Shown: positions 18,345-27,236, numbered from the stretch's first letter. The stretch is 64,000 bases of DNA from G963674835 sp963674835 (GCA_963674835.2 CAXXKC010000003.1:62001-126000); one strand, 5' to 3'. Made by a program: numbers and translations. Notes: generated from the sequence alone by a model not told the origin.

Positions 18345-19658
18345 TCATTTTGGTGCCCTGACGGGCTTTGGCCCGAGTGCGGCCGCCAACCGTGGTGTGT
18401 CCAGCGATCTGGAAATCCGGAAGACGCCAGCGGGGCCGCTGGGATGGCCACTGTAAATGAAGATGTGCTGCACGCCGCGTTTTGCGTCGATGACCGCTCC
18501 CGCCGGGTGGAAGCCATCGGCGGTGGAGTAGAACTTGCCCTGTCGGCCCAGCAGACGGCATTCGCGGGTCCACCGGCCGGTGTGCCAGTCTGCCGGATCC
18601 ATGCTCCAGAGCCAGAGTTCCATGTGGTAGCGCTCGCTACGCACGAGCTCGAGACGTCCTGTCAGCGGATTCAACGATAGATCCACCGTGTCCACGCTTG
18701 GTCGATCCTCGAGGTTGGTTTCGCTCACTTCGGGTTTCTGTCCCGGTTGCCAGCGGATCTGCTTGTGAGAGCGTCTTGTGGTCTCATCGCGGGTCACAAG
18801 CAGGTAGCGTCCTTTGTAGGCAATGGCGGCAGGCTCGGCTTGGAAGAAATCCACTGGAAATTCGGTGGACTGCCACGTTCCTCCACCATCAGCGGAACTG
18901 AAGACGGAGAAGAAGAGCGAACTTGCACTGCCGCTATTGAAAGCCACCAAGCCCAGCTGCGGGTCGTCCAGAAGACGAGGACCAGCGCTGAGCGCCCTAT
19001 TGGGCAGAGCATCGTCGCGGAGAGCTATGGGAAAGTGTTTCCAGGTACGTCCCCGGTCGTCCGAACGAAACACGCCGTGCGGATTGACAGCCACCACGGC
19101 CCCGTCTCGCGTTGTGCCGATGGCAGGCATTCGCACCTTGTAGCCCTGTCCGGTCGTATTCTCCTTGTCCCATTTATGGTGATACATCAGCGGCACGAGC
19201 CCGTCGCGTTGACGATCCGCTGGCTTCATGCAGTCCCGCAGATCGTAGGGCTTTGACCAAGTCTTGCCGCCATCCTCGCTGCGCAGCACGATGCCGCCGG
19301 ATAGGTTCTCATCGGGCATGTCCGCCCCGGCAGGCTTGTGCCCCGGCAGGCGTCGGTACATGACCACAATCGTGTCGCCCGTCATCGTGCCGATGGGCCA
19401 ACCAAAATGGTCGCAGGGCCCCGCGTCCGGCGGCGGCAAACTCACGGGCGCGATCTCGATCAGACCAGCTTCGTTGGCATGCTCCAATTGGCTCGCTGAC
19501 TCGGGGGTGAGCGAGAGCAGTTCCTCGGCAGTGGTTTTCGCGCGTGGCGGTGTGGCCGCTTGAGCGTCTGGATTCTGCGAAGTGACAGCACCGGCCTCGG
19601 CGGCAACAGCCGAGCATACCACGAGGAGCACCGCAAGGACGGTCGGCAGGAGTTTCAT
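18345..19658 (-). CDS. Secreted sialidase/BNR-repeat protein
   Basis: 437 residues with a signal peptide (VLAVLLVVCSAVAAEA). At least three Asp-box motifs of the S-x-D-x-G-x-T-W type are visible: SEDGGKTW, SDDRGRTW and SADGGGTW. This indicates a six-bladed beta-propeller of the exo-alpha-sialidase superfamily. Such planctomycete proteins are annotated as sialidases but may act on other sugars. The gene is divergent from the AraC-family regulator, with a 157-base shared control region, so the regulator is a good candidate to control it. The remnants and the MFS gene lie downstream on the same strand. Confidence 0.75.
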   Translation of the reverse strand: MKLLPTVLAVLLVVCSAVAAEAGAVTSQNPDAQAATPPRAKTTAEELLSLTPESASQLEHANEAGLIEIAPVSLPPPDAGPCDHFGWPIGTMTGDTIVVMYRRLPGHKPAGADMPDENLSGGIVLRSEDGGKTWSKPYDLRDCMKPADRQRDGLVPLMYHHKWDKENTTGQGYKVRMPAIGTTRDGAVVAVNPHGVFRSDDRGRTWKHFPIALRDDALPNRALSAGPRLLDDPQLGLVAFNSGSASSLFFSVFSSADGGGTWQSTEFPVDFFQAEPAAIAYKGRYLLVTRDETTRRSHKQIRWQPGQKPEVSETNLEDRPSVDTVDLSLNPLTGRLELVRSERYHMELWLWSMDPADWHTGRWTRECRLLGRQGKFYSTADGFHPAGAVIDAKRGVQHIFIYSGHPSGPAGVFRISRSLDTPRLAAALGPKPVRAPK

Positions 19659-19731
19659 GGCAGGCTCTCGATCGTATTACACAGGCTGGGCAATCCTCCT
19701 TCTCACTCTACCCGAGCCGGAACCGCATTCC

Positions 19732-19748
19732 ATAGACAAAGAGTCTAT
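19732..19748. promoter_or_regulatory. Inverted repeat in the divergent sialidase/AraC control region
   Basis: The sequence ATAGAC-AAAGA-GTCTAT is a perfect six-base inverted repeat with a five-base spacer, located between the divergent starts. It could be an operator for the adjacent AraC-family protein; this is inference from position and symmetry only. Confidence 0.35.
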
Positions 19749-19749
19749 C

Positions 19750-19778
19750 TTTTTCACAATCTGACTGGGGATTATACT
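19750..19778 (+). promoter_or_regulatory. Possible promoter for the AraC-family regulator
   Basis: TATACT at 19773-19778 is close to the -10 consensus and follows the T-rich stretch at 19750-19755 (spacing 17, poor -35 match). It lies about 40 bases upstream of the regulator's reading frame and overlaps the AT-rich part of the divergent region. Confidence 0.3.
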
Positions 19779-19815
19779 GGGTTTCCGGCACGCTTCCCGC
19801 TCCGAAGGCCGAGGC

Positions 19816-20691
19816 TTGTGCGTCCGTGCTCGACAAGAAGTCCCTCGGTTCCTGACAACACCTGGCATCCTACCCAGAGTATCAGCCGCATTGCAAACCA
19901 ACGACCCTTTCGACGCCACAGTGACTCAGATCAGCTTCGTCGTCCGGCGCGCGCCCAACCGTAGCTGGGCGATCCGGAATCTCGTCAACCGCCACTTTCA
20001 CATCATGGCCTTTGCCGCTTCCGGAAGGGCGCAGTACCAGTGCGGCGACCGGCACTTCGAGGTCGATAAGGGGCACCTGTTGTTCTTTCCCAAGGGCACG
20101 CCTCACTCGGGCCGCAGCGATCCCGCAACCCCCTGGTCGTTCTACTCCACGACGTTCGAGCTGCTGTTCGCCAATCCGCACAGCGAGGAGACCTTGCTCG
20201 GCCTGCCAACCTGCTCGATGCCCGTGAATACGGCCGAGTTGCAGGCCCTATTCAGCGAACTCGAGCGGCTGTGGGTAGGCCGTGAGGGAGGTTTCCTGCT
20301 TCGCTGCCGCAGCATCATTCTGCACTTGTTGCATACGCACCTGCGAGCGTGCTGCAGTTCCGATTCAGGCGTGCCCCATTCGGGAAAGCTCGGCTCGATC
20401 GTGGCCCTGCTGCAAGCGAACTCCGCCCGGACTTTCTCTATCGAGGAGTTGGCGGAAAGGGTCGACCTAAGCCCATCGCGATTCCGTGTGCTGTTCAAGC
20501 AATACACCGGGCATTCGGTCGTTCGCTATCAAAACTGGCTGCGTATCAACAAGGCTAAGGACCTTCTGCGCAGCGGCGAGTATAGTGTCGCCGACGCGGC
20601 CCGCGAAGTAGGCTTTGCCGATGTCTACTACTTCAGCCGGCTGTTCAAGAAGCTGACGGGGACCAACCCCTCGTATTGCCGCAACCGCTAG
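19816..20691 (+). CDS. AraC-family transcriptional regulator with cupin-type sensor domain
   Basis: Up to 291 residues. The N-terminal half is a cupin-like sensor with the GHLLFFPKGTPH segment. The C-terminal 100 residues are a double helix-turn-helix, with FSIEELAERVDLSPSRFRVLFK as the first helix pair and VADAAREVGFADVYYFSRLFKKLTG as the conserved second. The start is uncertain: 19816 is a TTG, no ATG occurs in frame before about 20007, and a later non-ATG start is possible. It probably senses a sugar and controls the divergent sialidase gene, and perhaps the uronate operon beyond it. Confidence 0.8.
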   Translation: MCVRARQEVPRFLTTPGILPRVSAALQTNDPFDATVTQISFVVRRAPNRSWAIRNLVNRHFHIMAFAASGRAQYQCGDRHFEVDKGHLLFFPKGTPHSGRSDPATPWSFYSTTFELLFANPHSEETLLGLPTCSMPVNTAELQALFSELERLWVGREGGFLLRCRSIILHLLHTHLRACCSSDSGVPHSGKLGSIVALLQANSARTFSIEELAERVDLSPSRFRVLFKQYTGHSVVRYQNWLRINKAKDLLRSGEYSVADAAREVGFADVYYFSRLFKKLTGTNPSYCRNR

Positions 20692-21147
20692 GTCGACGCT
20701 TTCGTGCCCACCGCGCGGATCGGCAGTCGAATTGTGCAAGACGGGACCATCGGCTCTTGGGGTGCAGTCTGGTTGCGATTACGGGAGCAACGGGCCATTT
20801 TCTGAAATCGTTTCCCCGGCAAGCCGATGCTTATGCTGTTGACGAAAGAACGTGGTAGGCCGTGCGGCCGCTCTCCTTGCAAGTGGCTAAGCGGCCAAGC
20901 ACTTCTCACGTCCTGGCGACCCTGTCGCGAGGGGGGTGCAATTGACGACCTTTCCCTCAACGGGTATCCTGCTGAGATTCGCAGTGTCGGGGTGGCCGTT
21001 GGCAACCGACAACAACGTTGTACCAAGGGTTTAGCTCAACGGTGCAGCTGGGCCAAGCCCGCGGGGAGGCGAAGTAGGAAGTTTAGGAGATCTAGAAGAC
21101 TCGGCGTTCGGCCGAAGCGTCTTGCGGACACGCAGATTAAATTACCA
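20692..21147. other. Intergenic stretch with no recognised gene
   Basis: 456 bases between the AraC gene and the tRNA. One frame on the plus strand is open but has atypical composition and no recognisable motif, and it runs into the tRNA, so it was not called. Confidence 0.5.
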
Positions 21148-21222
21148 CGGGGCGTAGCTCAGCCTGGATAGAGCGCTTGGTTCGGGACCAAGAGGTCGCT
21201 GGTTCAAATCCAGTCGCCCCGA
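21148..21222 (+). tRNA. tRNA-Pro (anticodon CGG)
   Basis: A complete cloverleaf can be drawn. The acceptor stem CGGGGCG pairs with CGCCCCG, the anticodon stem CTTGG pairs with CCAAG around the loop TTCGGGA (anticodon CGG), and the T-arm contains GGTTCAAATCC. The discriminator base is A at 21222. CCA is not encoded. The 3' end forms one copy of a 16-base direct repeat whose other copy lies at 31111. Confidence 0.95.
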
Positions 21223-21224
21223 CT
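21209..21224. repeat. Direct repeat, left copy (att-like, tRNA 3' end)
   Basis: TCCAGTCGCCCCGACT spans the T-arm and acceptor end of tRNA-Pro plus two following bases. It is identical to 31111-31126. The flanking bases differ on both sides, so the match is exactly 16 bases. Confidence 0.85.
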
Positions 21225-21236
21225 TGAGTGGACAAG

Positions 21237-21268
21237 AAGCCCTTCGGCAAGCAGGTCGAAGGGCTTTC
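21237..21268 (+). terminator. Hairpin terminator downstream of tRNA-Pro
   Basis: AAGCCCTTCG (21237-21246) and CGAAGGGCTT (21257-21266) form a perfect 10-base stem with a 10-base loop, followed by a short T-containing tract. It lies 15 bases after the tRNA, so it is a good candidate for its intrinsic terminator. Confidence 0.7.
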
Positions 21269-21340
21269 TCATTGTTGGGCAGAGACTTGCGTCTTCGAGC
21301 GTCCAGTTCAAACAGACGATTTGGAGTAATACCGGAATTT

Positions 21341-21382
21341 TGCGTCCCCGGAATCTTGCGTGGTGTCCCCGGTATCATGCGC
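21341..21382. repeat. REP-like tandem motif (two 'GTCCCCGG' units)
   Basis: Two related units stand side by side: GCGTCCCCGGAATCTTGCG and TGGTGTCCCCGGTATCATGCG. The second resembles the 'ATGGTGTCCCC' sequence flanking the RAYT gene at 23551-23561. A gene fragment on the minus strand ends inside it. Confidence 0.55.
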
Positions 21383-21566
21383 GGGGTAAGCTCATCCGCA
21401 CGTAGTCGTTGCCGTAGCCGCCCATCGTCGTTTTATGGAGGATCATGGGGCGAGAGTCCGGTCGCGTGGTCGGCGTCTCCTCCGCGCGAAGTGCGAAAAC
21501 GTCGGCGTGGATCACAACAACGACCAACCCCAGGATCGGCAGTCCGGTCGGCAGTCCGGATGGCAC
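21375..21566 (-). pseudogene. N-terminal fragment of a secreted protein cut at a REP-like motif
   Basis: 63 codons from an ATG, beginning with a hydrophobic signal-like segment (LGLVVVVIHADVFALRA), a linker, and then ILHKTTMGGYGNDYVRM. The frame closes where the REP-like GTCCCCGG sequence begins. The codon use looks genuine, but the family was not recognised. It probably lost the rest of its gene by a REP-associated rearrangement. Confidence 0.4.
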
Positions 21567-21576
21567 GGGCGTATCC

Positions 21577-22638
21577 CTAGGCCCCCTTCCGACCGGAATT
21601 CGTCTGCGGCGAGTCGTCGCACTTCAGATCGCCGGCGGCGTATTGGATGCCGTCGAGCAGAAACCGCAGGAGCGTCGGGCTCAGATAGCTTTCGGGAAAG
21701 TGGCTCGGCGAACAGAACATCACCCGACCCTTCCCCCATGGTTTGATCCATGCCACGTAGCGGGTCATCGCGGTGGCTTTGCCCTTGGGGTCCCGCAGCG
21801 ATTTGGTGTCGATGACCAGAAGCGGACGGAAGTTGGTCTTCGTATAGGGACCACAGAATAAATAGGGTTCATCCTTGTGGATGAAGGGCTCCTTGCCGCG
21901 AAACGCTGCCACCAGCGGATGGTTCGCGTCGACCGTGTGAACCGTCACCTCTTGGGATGGCGGATGATAGTCGAACGCCGCGCCGATCATCTCGGTATAC
22001 TTCGGCGAGTTGTTCAGGAATGTCACGGCGCCGTGAATGGCGACCAATCCCTTGCCACCGGCGACGAAATCCAGCATCGATTGCTCCAACGCCTGGGCCT
22101 TCGCCTTCCGTTGGGCCTCGGTGAGGTCCCGATACTTGGCTTCGCTCTCCAGAACGTCGAGGAACAATTCGCGGCGGTCACCCTTCGAGCAGTTGTTGTT
22201 CAGGACGAGCACATCGTAGGGGGCCAGGTTCTCCGGTGTGAGTGCCTCGATATCGACGGCGATCGTGACGTCGAAGGCTCCCGATTTCGACGCCAGAATC
22301 TGCAGAACGCGGTCGACGTGGGGGATGACCTTGTGGTCGTAGCCCGTGAACCGCGAAAACACCAGCACTTTTCGCTTCGCCGCGGCAACGGTCGGCTGTG
22401 CAGGCGCCGCCTTCTGAACCCCGGCTTCCCATTCGGGCGTGGGTGGCACGATGTTAGGGCCAGCCGGTGGAACGCGTTCTGCGGCGACCACGCCAACCGA
22501 GATCGCAATTAACAAAACAACGGAGGTGAGGGGAAGTTGCTTCAACAAGATCGTTCTCCCAAGCGTGACTGGGGCGCCGGACGAGGAATCCGCGCCGGGG
22601 CTTACGTTCTTCCGGGACAGGCCTCCACTGTTCGACAT
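21577..22638 (-). CDS. Secreted ThuA-domain protein
   Basis: 353 residues from the ATG at 22638. A better start may be the TTG at 22548, which has GGGAGA upstream and begins directly with a signal peptide (LPLTSVVLLIAISVGVVAA), giving 323 residues. The ThuA/class-I-amidotransferase-like fold is shown by KVLVFSRFTGYDHKVIPH, GKGLVAIHGAVTF, the DEPYLF segment and WGKGRVMFCSPSHFPE near the end. ThuA domains are common in planctomycete secreted proteins and are linked to sugar catabolism, but their reaction is not settled. Confidence 0.75.
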   Translation of the reverse strand: MSNSGGLSRKNVSPGADSSSGAPVTLGRTILLKQLPLTSVVLLIAISVGVVAAERVPPAGPNIVPPTPEWEAGVQKAAPAQPTVAAAKRKVLVFSRFTGYDHKVIPHVDRVLQILASKSGAFDVTIAVDIEALTPENLAPYDVLVLNNNCSKGDRRELFLDVLESEAKYRDLTEAQRKAKAQALEQSMLDFVAGGKGLVAIHGAVTFLNNSPKYTEMIGAAFDYHPPSQEVTVHTVDANHPLVAAFRGKEPFIHKDEPYLFCGPYTKTNFRPLLVIDTKSLRDPKGKATAMTRYVAWIKPWGKGRVMFCSPSHFPESYLSPTLLRFLLDGIQYAAGDLKCDDSPQTNSGRKGA

Positions 22639-22823
22639 TTCCCAGTAGACCTCCGCCCGACTACGCCGCCGGGCCTCTGAATGGAGATTGTACTTCCTTG
22701 GCCGATCTCGCTCAACGATCGGTTCGTGGCCCGACCCGTAATTGGCCCCCGACAGGAGCACTGGGGGCCTCGATGACTCATTTGGCGGCATTTCTCGGTA
22801 GGTGTGGCCACACTGGCAGTCCC

Positions 22824-22839
22824 GGGGACATCATACATA
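22824..22839. repeat. REP-like inverted repeat upstream of the RAYT gene
   Basis: GGGGACATCATACATA matches the reverse complement of the downstream copy at 23546-23561 at 14 of 16 positions. The pair encloses the transposase gene. Confidence 0.7.
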
Positions 22840-22878
22840 ACTCTTGACGGAATTGCGTGATTCTGCTAGGTTCGCGGC

Positions 22879-23544
22879 ATGGCTCGACTAGCACGTGTCG
22901 TGGTTCCGGGCATGCCGCACCTCATCACGCAGCGAGGGAATCGTCGCCAGACGACCTTCTTCTGCGACGAGGATTACCTCGCCTATCGAGAACTGATGGC
23001 CCACTGGTGCGCCGAGCACCAAGTGCAGATTTGGGCCTATTGCCTGATGCCCAATCATGTGCACCTGATCGCGGTGCCGAAGACGGCCGATGGGCTGTGC
23101 CGCGCGATCGGGGAAGCCCATCGGCGCTACACGCGGCGGGTCAATTCGCGGGAGGATTGGCGCGGCCATCTGTGGCAAGGGCGTTTTGCGTCGTTCGTGA
23201 TGGACAAGCCTTATCTGCTGGCAGCGGCGCGGTATGTGGAGCTGAATCCGGTCCGTGCGGGCTTGGCGGCGTCTGCACGGGGATATCGCTGGAGCAGCGC
23301 TCGGGCGCACCTGAAAGGGAAGGACGACCCATTGGTCAGGGTCTCGCCGCTTCTGGCAATGGCGAGCAACTGGCGGCAGCTTCTGAGCGGCGTGGTGCGT
23401 GACGAGGAACTTCGGCAGTTCCGCCAGCACGAGCGGACCGGGCGCGTGTTGGGCGACGAGAAGTTCCAGAAGCGTCTGGAGAAGAAGCTTGGTCGCATCC
23501 TCCGCCGCCAAAAACCCGGCCCGAAGAAACAGGAAATGAAATAA
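22879..23544 (+). CDS. REP-associated tyrosine transposase (RAYT, Y1/HUH family)
   Basis: 221 residues. The HUH motif is NHVHLI (H60 and H62), and the catalytic tyrosine is Y119 in RYVELNPVRAGL. MPNHVHLI and WQGRF are hallmark phrases of the IS200-like TnpA_REP family. The C-terminus is basic (RILRRQKPGPKK), as expected for DNA binding. RAYTs are single-copy, vertically maintained relatives of IS200/IS605 transposases that bind and move REP hairpins. The gene is bracketed by inverted REP-like sequences, the usual organisation. Confidence 0.88.
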   Translation: MARLARVVVPGMPHLITQRGNRRQTTFFCDEDYLAYRELMAHWCAEHQVQIWAYCLMPNHVHLIAVPKTADGLCRAIGEAHRRYTRRVNSREDWRGHLWQGRFASFVMDKPYLLAAARYVELNPVRAGLAASARGYRWSSARAHLKGKDDPLVRVSPLLAMASNWRQLLSGVVRDEELRQFRQHERTGRVLGDEKFQKRLEKKLGRILRRQKPGPKKQEMK

Positions 23545-23545
23545 T

Positions 23546-23561
23546 TACGTATGGTGTCCCC
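23546..23561. repeat. REP-like inverted repeat downstream of the RAYT gene
   Basis: TACGTATGGTGTCCCC begins directly after the RAYT stop codon. It is the inverted partner of 22824-22839, and the core GGTGTCCCC also appears at 21362-21370. The truncated FAD oxidoreductase frame begins right after it. Confidence 0.7.
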
Positions 23562-23566
23562 AGAAC

Positions 23567-24091
23567 GTTTTTTCTGAGTTCCTTAAGAAACACGCCCCAG
23601 GATTCCAGAAGGGTTGCGTCAGCGGGATGCCGGCAGTCGTTGGGGTCCGAGAGACGCGGAGAATTCGCGGCGTCGAACGTTTGACGGTTCAGGATCTGCT
23701 CTCCGGCCGGGAGTCGGGAAACGCGGTCGTGCGACGGGCATCCTTTCCTGTGGACATTCAGAACCCCGCCGGTATCGGTCAGGCGCGGGGAGTCTCTCCT
23801 GAGCACCCGTTGGGCAAAGACCCTAAGGTCAAGCCATACGGCATCCCCTACGGATGCCTCGTACGGCAGTCGGTCGACGGCTGGCTCGTCGCCGGACGGT
23901 GCATCAGCGGCAGTCACGAAGCCATGGCGTCGTACCGCGGCCAGGTCATTGCCATGGCCACGGGTGTGGCTGCCGGCGTGGCGGCCTCCATAGCCTCGGG
24001 ACAGAACATCGAGCCACGTGAGGTGAAGGTCTCCCAGATCCAAGACGTCGTTTTCAACACAACCAAGGCGATTGGGAAGGCCCGACGATGA
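23567..24091 (+). pseudogene. C-terminal fragment of a FAD-dependent oxidoreductase
   Basis: The plus-strand frame is open from the REP-like sequence through 24091. It encodes a typical C-terminal third of the FAD_oxidored family: VRETRRIRGVERLTVQDLL, then IPYGCLV, WLVAGRCISGSHEAMASYR and GVAAGVAA. The N-terminal dinucleotide-binding domain is missing. The coding sequence stops being recognisable almost exactly at the REP repeat (23561), so the 5' part seems to have been removed by an event with its endpoint at the RAYT/REP element. An internal ATG at 23627 could start a short product, but without the FAD-binding domain it would not be an enzyme. Confidence 0.65.
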
Positions 24092-24215
24092 ACGGAGAAT
24101 CGACTGGAGACGCCACGCTGCCTGTGAACGCGCATACTGGTCGACATCCGTCGCCAGGAACAAGCATGTTACAGAAACTCAAGCAAATGATCCGGCTCGA
24201 AACGTGATAGCGTTT

Positions 24216-25286
24216 TCAGTTCGAACCTTTACCAAACGCCTTCGGATCCAGCACCACATGCTTGATCTTCTTCCGATTCCACGTGTACGTCGTGTGGAGC
24301 TTTCCGTCCGACGTTTGGATGACGGCCGGGTAGGAGAACTCGGCGCCGCGGTCTTCGTCTTCGAGCGTGGCTACTCGCGTCCATTCCTTTCCGTCTTTCG
24401 AAACCGCAACGTGCAGTTTCCCTCGGGCTCCAGTGGCTTGGGTGGTGTGGTTGTAAACGAGGACCTGGGTTCCGTCATCGAGTGTGACGGCGTCGATCCC
24501 GGAGTTGGGGTTTGGCAGTGAAGTTGCTTTCTGTTCGGTCCAGGTTCTTCCACCGTCGGAAGACCAGGTCTCGACGATCCTGTTCTGACGACTCCGGCAG
24601 AGGGCTTGCAGGCGACCGTCGCCGTACTTGAGGATCGTCGGCTGGATGACACCGAATTCGGGATTCACGTCCGGTTCCACGACCTTGCAGACGGCGCCTT
24701 TGTCCGAGAGACTGAACGACTCGAAGTGGAGCCTCCATCCTTCGTGTTCCGTGCTCGAACCGCAGAGAACCGTGTCGCCGTCGTCGAGCAGAATCGGCTT
24801 GTTCTTGACCGGCCCAAGCAACGTCGCCGGGAGGGGCGCCGGCTTGGACCACGTTTTCCCGCCGTCGTCCGATCGGGTCAGCATGCCCCACCACAGCCGT
24901 GGATTGGGACCGACCTTGTAGAACAGCAACAGCGGACCGTCCGGAACTTGAAACAGGACGGGGTTCCAGCACGGGTAGCGTGTGCCGCGGCGGATCCCGT
25001 TGCCGACTTCCATTGGAGCGGTCCATTTTCCGTCTTCGAGCCGGGAGACCCAGATCGCCACGTCCGGTTCGCCCTCGTCGGTTCCGCCGAACCACGCGGC
25101 GACCAGCCCGCTTGGCGTTTCCTCAATCGTCGAGGCGTGGCAGGAAGGGAAGGGGGCCTTTTCGTAGATGAACTCCGATTTCACGACGACCGGGGGGCCG
25201 GTGACGTCGTCGGCCGACGCCGCGCCAATCGAGACGGCGAGGCCTGCCAATGAACCCAGAATTCCCATCATTCTTCCTGTATACAT
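24216..25286 (-). CDS. Secreted sialidase-family protein
   Basis: 356 residues with a signal peptide (GSLAGLAVSIGAASA). The start at 25286 has AGGAC upstream; the ATG at 25271 also has a good ribosome site and is possible. The propeller shows the early motif AAWFGGTDEGEPDVAIW, then RSDDGGKTWSKP and SSDGGRTWTEQ Asp boxes, and a late RGAEFSYPAVIQTSDGKLHTTYTW block, all common in bacterial sialidase-like enzymes of the BNR type. It probably trims a sugar from glycans outside the cytoplasm. It is the only gene between the FAD-oxidoreductase fragment and the AT-richer defence region. Confidence 0.78.
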   Translation of the reverse strand: MYTGRMMGILGSLAGLAVSIGAASADDVTGPPVVVKSEFIYEKAPFPSCHASTIEETPSGLVAAWFGGTDEGEPDVAIWVSRLEDGKWTAPMEVGNGIRRGTRYPCWNPVLFQVPDGPLLLFYKVGPNPRLWWGMLTRSDDGGKTWSKPAPLPATLLGPVKNKPILLDDGDTVLCGSSTEHEGWRLHFESFSLSDKGAVCKVVEPDVNPEFGVIQPTILKYGDGRLQALCRSRQNRIVETWSSDGGRTWTEQKATSLPNPNSGIDAVTLDDGTQVLVYNHTTQATGARGKLHVAVSKDGKEWTRVATLEDEDRGAEFSYPAVIQTSDGKLHTTYTWNRKKIKHVVLDPKAFGKGSN

Positions 25287-25434
25287 GACTTCTGTCCTTT
25301 CAGATGAGGGTTTCGCTCAGGTGGGCGGCGCGGCAGGACGACCTGCCATGCCGAATTGGTCGAGAGATTGGCCGGTAGCATCGAGGAGGTTGAAGTCGAT
25401 GGCTTCCATCCGTTTGATCTCGCTTGGAATGCTA

Positions 25435-25720
25435 TCAAGGGCCTGTAACGCCCGACTTGCTTTCGGCCAGCGCCACGACTTGCGTCAGCATCGCCATCGG
25501 CTTGAACCGCCCCTCCGCCCACTGCTCCAAGGCCAGCACGGCATTCTTCCTTGAAACCGCTTCGTGTGCCCGTGACTTGCAGTTTGCCAAGGTGGCGCGC
25601 ACTTGGCCAGACCAAATAAGGATGGCTGCCGCCGAAACTTTCTTGCGTTCACGCAGACCAGGGCGGAGGACGAGGCCCCTCCTCCCCCTGGACCCGCAGC
25701 TATCCTCTTCTGTGTTCCGG
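25435..25720 (-). pseudogene. Possible fragment of an unrecognised gene
   Basis: The minus-strand frame ending in TGA at 25435-25437 encodes a protein-like sequence (LRERKKVSAAAILIWSGQVR, then KSRAHEAVSRKNAVLALEQW) with reasonable codon use but no clear start. The family was not recognised. The surrounding 25287-26053 interval contains nothing else that can be supported. Confidence 0.25.
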
Positions 25721-26053
25721 GCCTAACGGCTAGCTGAGAGCGCCTTTGAGATCGCGAGACTCGCGAGAACACGTGCCAACTTGCGTAGGCCTTGATCGTT
25801 TGCCGGCCCCTCATTTCGGGCGGGAGCCACCTTGACACGCTGAGGGGGAGCAGTATTCTGAGACCTACTTGCTTGATTACCGCTTTTTCGCCGACTGAAG
25901 CATCGTGGTTGCAGCCCCACAGATCGGGTAGCGAAGCTTCACATTTCACGAATTACGACCTCTTGACACGACATGCGATTCACCTGCCGATCCACGCGAA
26001 TCGCCGATCGCTCGACGCCCACGGCGTGATCATTTTCCCCGCGAGATCAGAAC

Positions 26054-26848
26054 ATGCACCTTTTCTACGGTGGTCCCGAATTTGGCGAGACATATCATGC
26101 CGCGGCGTTCGTGGCGGTTTCCGATGCCAACACTGTCGAAGTTCACGGTAACGCTAAACCGTGGCAGTCTGCTTGTGATTTCCTGAATGCTGTCAGAGCC
26201 AACTCCGCTTCGCTAGTTCCCAACGGGAATCAATCCACTGCTGAACGAATCGGATGCTCAGCAGACGAATTCCTTCGCCGGCGGCACGAGAATCTGCCTG
26301 CTATTGTTGCGAAGGCCATCTCGCCACTCTTGGCGAACGTCAACGTCATTAGGGAAACGTCTCGACCTTTCTTTTCGAATCGCCCATCGTGCTTCTTGTG
26401 GACGCGGCATGTCAAGTACAAGTCGGATCGCAATCTAACCGGACTTGCCTTCGGCCAATTGCTCGCTGTGCTCCAAGAGGTCGGGATCCGGCCCATTGTT
26501 ATTGGCTCAGCAACGCCGTATGTTTCGTCTACAAGAAGGAACCTCGTCGATTTCTTTGCCACCCCCCCATTTCAACATAACCCACTGCTCCAGTTGACCA
26601 TGTTGAATGATATCTGTGACAACTGTCCGGTCCGGTTCTCGATAGGAATGAAGTCGGCTGCAATGGACGGATTGGCTTTTGCTAGGCAGTTGACGACGTA
26701 TTACGTAACGCACCCGCGAACCAACGGGCGAATGGACAAGGTTGAACGTGCGTTTCCTGCGTTCCGTAAACTCCTTGTCAACTACAATCGCAAGTTCATG
26801 CAGTTTTCTGTACGGGAGCTTGAGACAGTCTTTGACGCCCTCTCATAA
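26054..26848 (+). CDS. Hypothetical protein, possibly glycosyltransferase-like (GT-B)
   Basis: 264 residues from the ATG at 26054; the frame is closed by a stop 25 bases upstream. The second half has alternating strand-helix pattern (LTGLAFGQLLAVLQEVGIR, then PIVIGSA), a short 'SIGMKSAAMDGLAFARQLTTYYV' style stretch and a basic tail. It faintly resembles the C-terminal half of GT-B sugar transferases, where a conserved serine/glycine-rich turn precedes such a helix. This is a weak resemblance. The gene is more AT-rich than the chromosome around it and ends 96 bases before the SIR2 gene on the same strand, so it may belong to the same acquired module. Confidence 0.5.
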   Translation: MHLFYGGPEFGETYHAAAFVAVSDANTVEVHGNAKPWQSACDFLNAVRANSASLVPNGNQSTAERIGCSADEFLRRRHENLPAIVAKAISPLLANVNVIRETSRPFFSNRPSCFLWTRHVKYKSDRNLTGLAFGQLLAVLQEVGIRPIVIGSATPYVSSTRRNLVDFFATPPFQHNPLLQLTMLNDICDNCPVRFSIGMKSAAMDGLAFARQLTTYYVTHPRTNGRMDKVERAFPAFRKLLVNYNRKFMQFSVRELETVFDALS

Positions 26849-27226
26849 CCAAACGTTCGATACGAGTTGCTGATCCAGTCAGAATCAGGTTGTCGCGACA
26901 ACCTGTCGCCTTGGTTGCGAGCGGCGCACATGGAGCACTGAAGGATGCAAAGCTATCCCCCCTCGCCAGCCCAAGACTTCACGTACGAGGACGTGGCGAA
27001 ATGTGCCCAGCGATTCCTTGCAGAGCGTCCTGTCGTCGTACTTGGCACAGGTGCTACGATCCCGCACGGCCTCCCGTCCATGTCTGCCCTTGCCGACGCA
27101 CTCCTTGGCACCGTCACGGATAATTCCGAAAGCTGGGCTGCGTTTGCGCGACGGCTGGGCGAAACAAAAGACCTAGAACAGTCCCTGCACGACATCCCTA
27201 TACCCGAAGAGACGCTTGACATGCTC

Positions 27227-27236
27227 GTCCGTGCGA
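27227..27236. repeat. 10-bp target-site duplication, left copy
   Basis: GTCCGTGCGA directly precedes the left IS end and is identical to 28495-28504. Ten bases fits the 8-10-bp duplications made by ISAs1-family elements. Confidence 0.92.

Noticed and set aside
20827..21171. A 114-codon plus-strand frame upstream of and into the tRNA
   Set aside because: It overlaps the tRNA gene, is rich in Arg/Ser/Gly without motifs, and has no supporting homology recognised.
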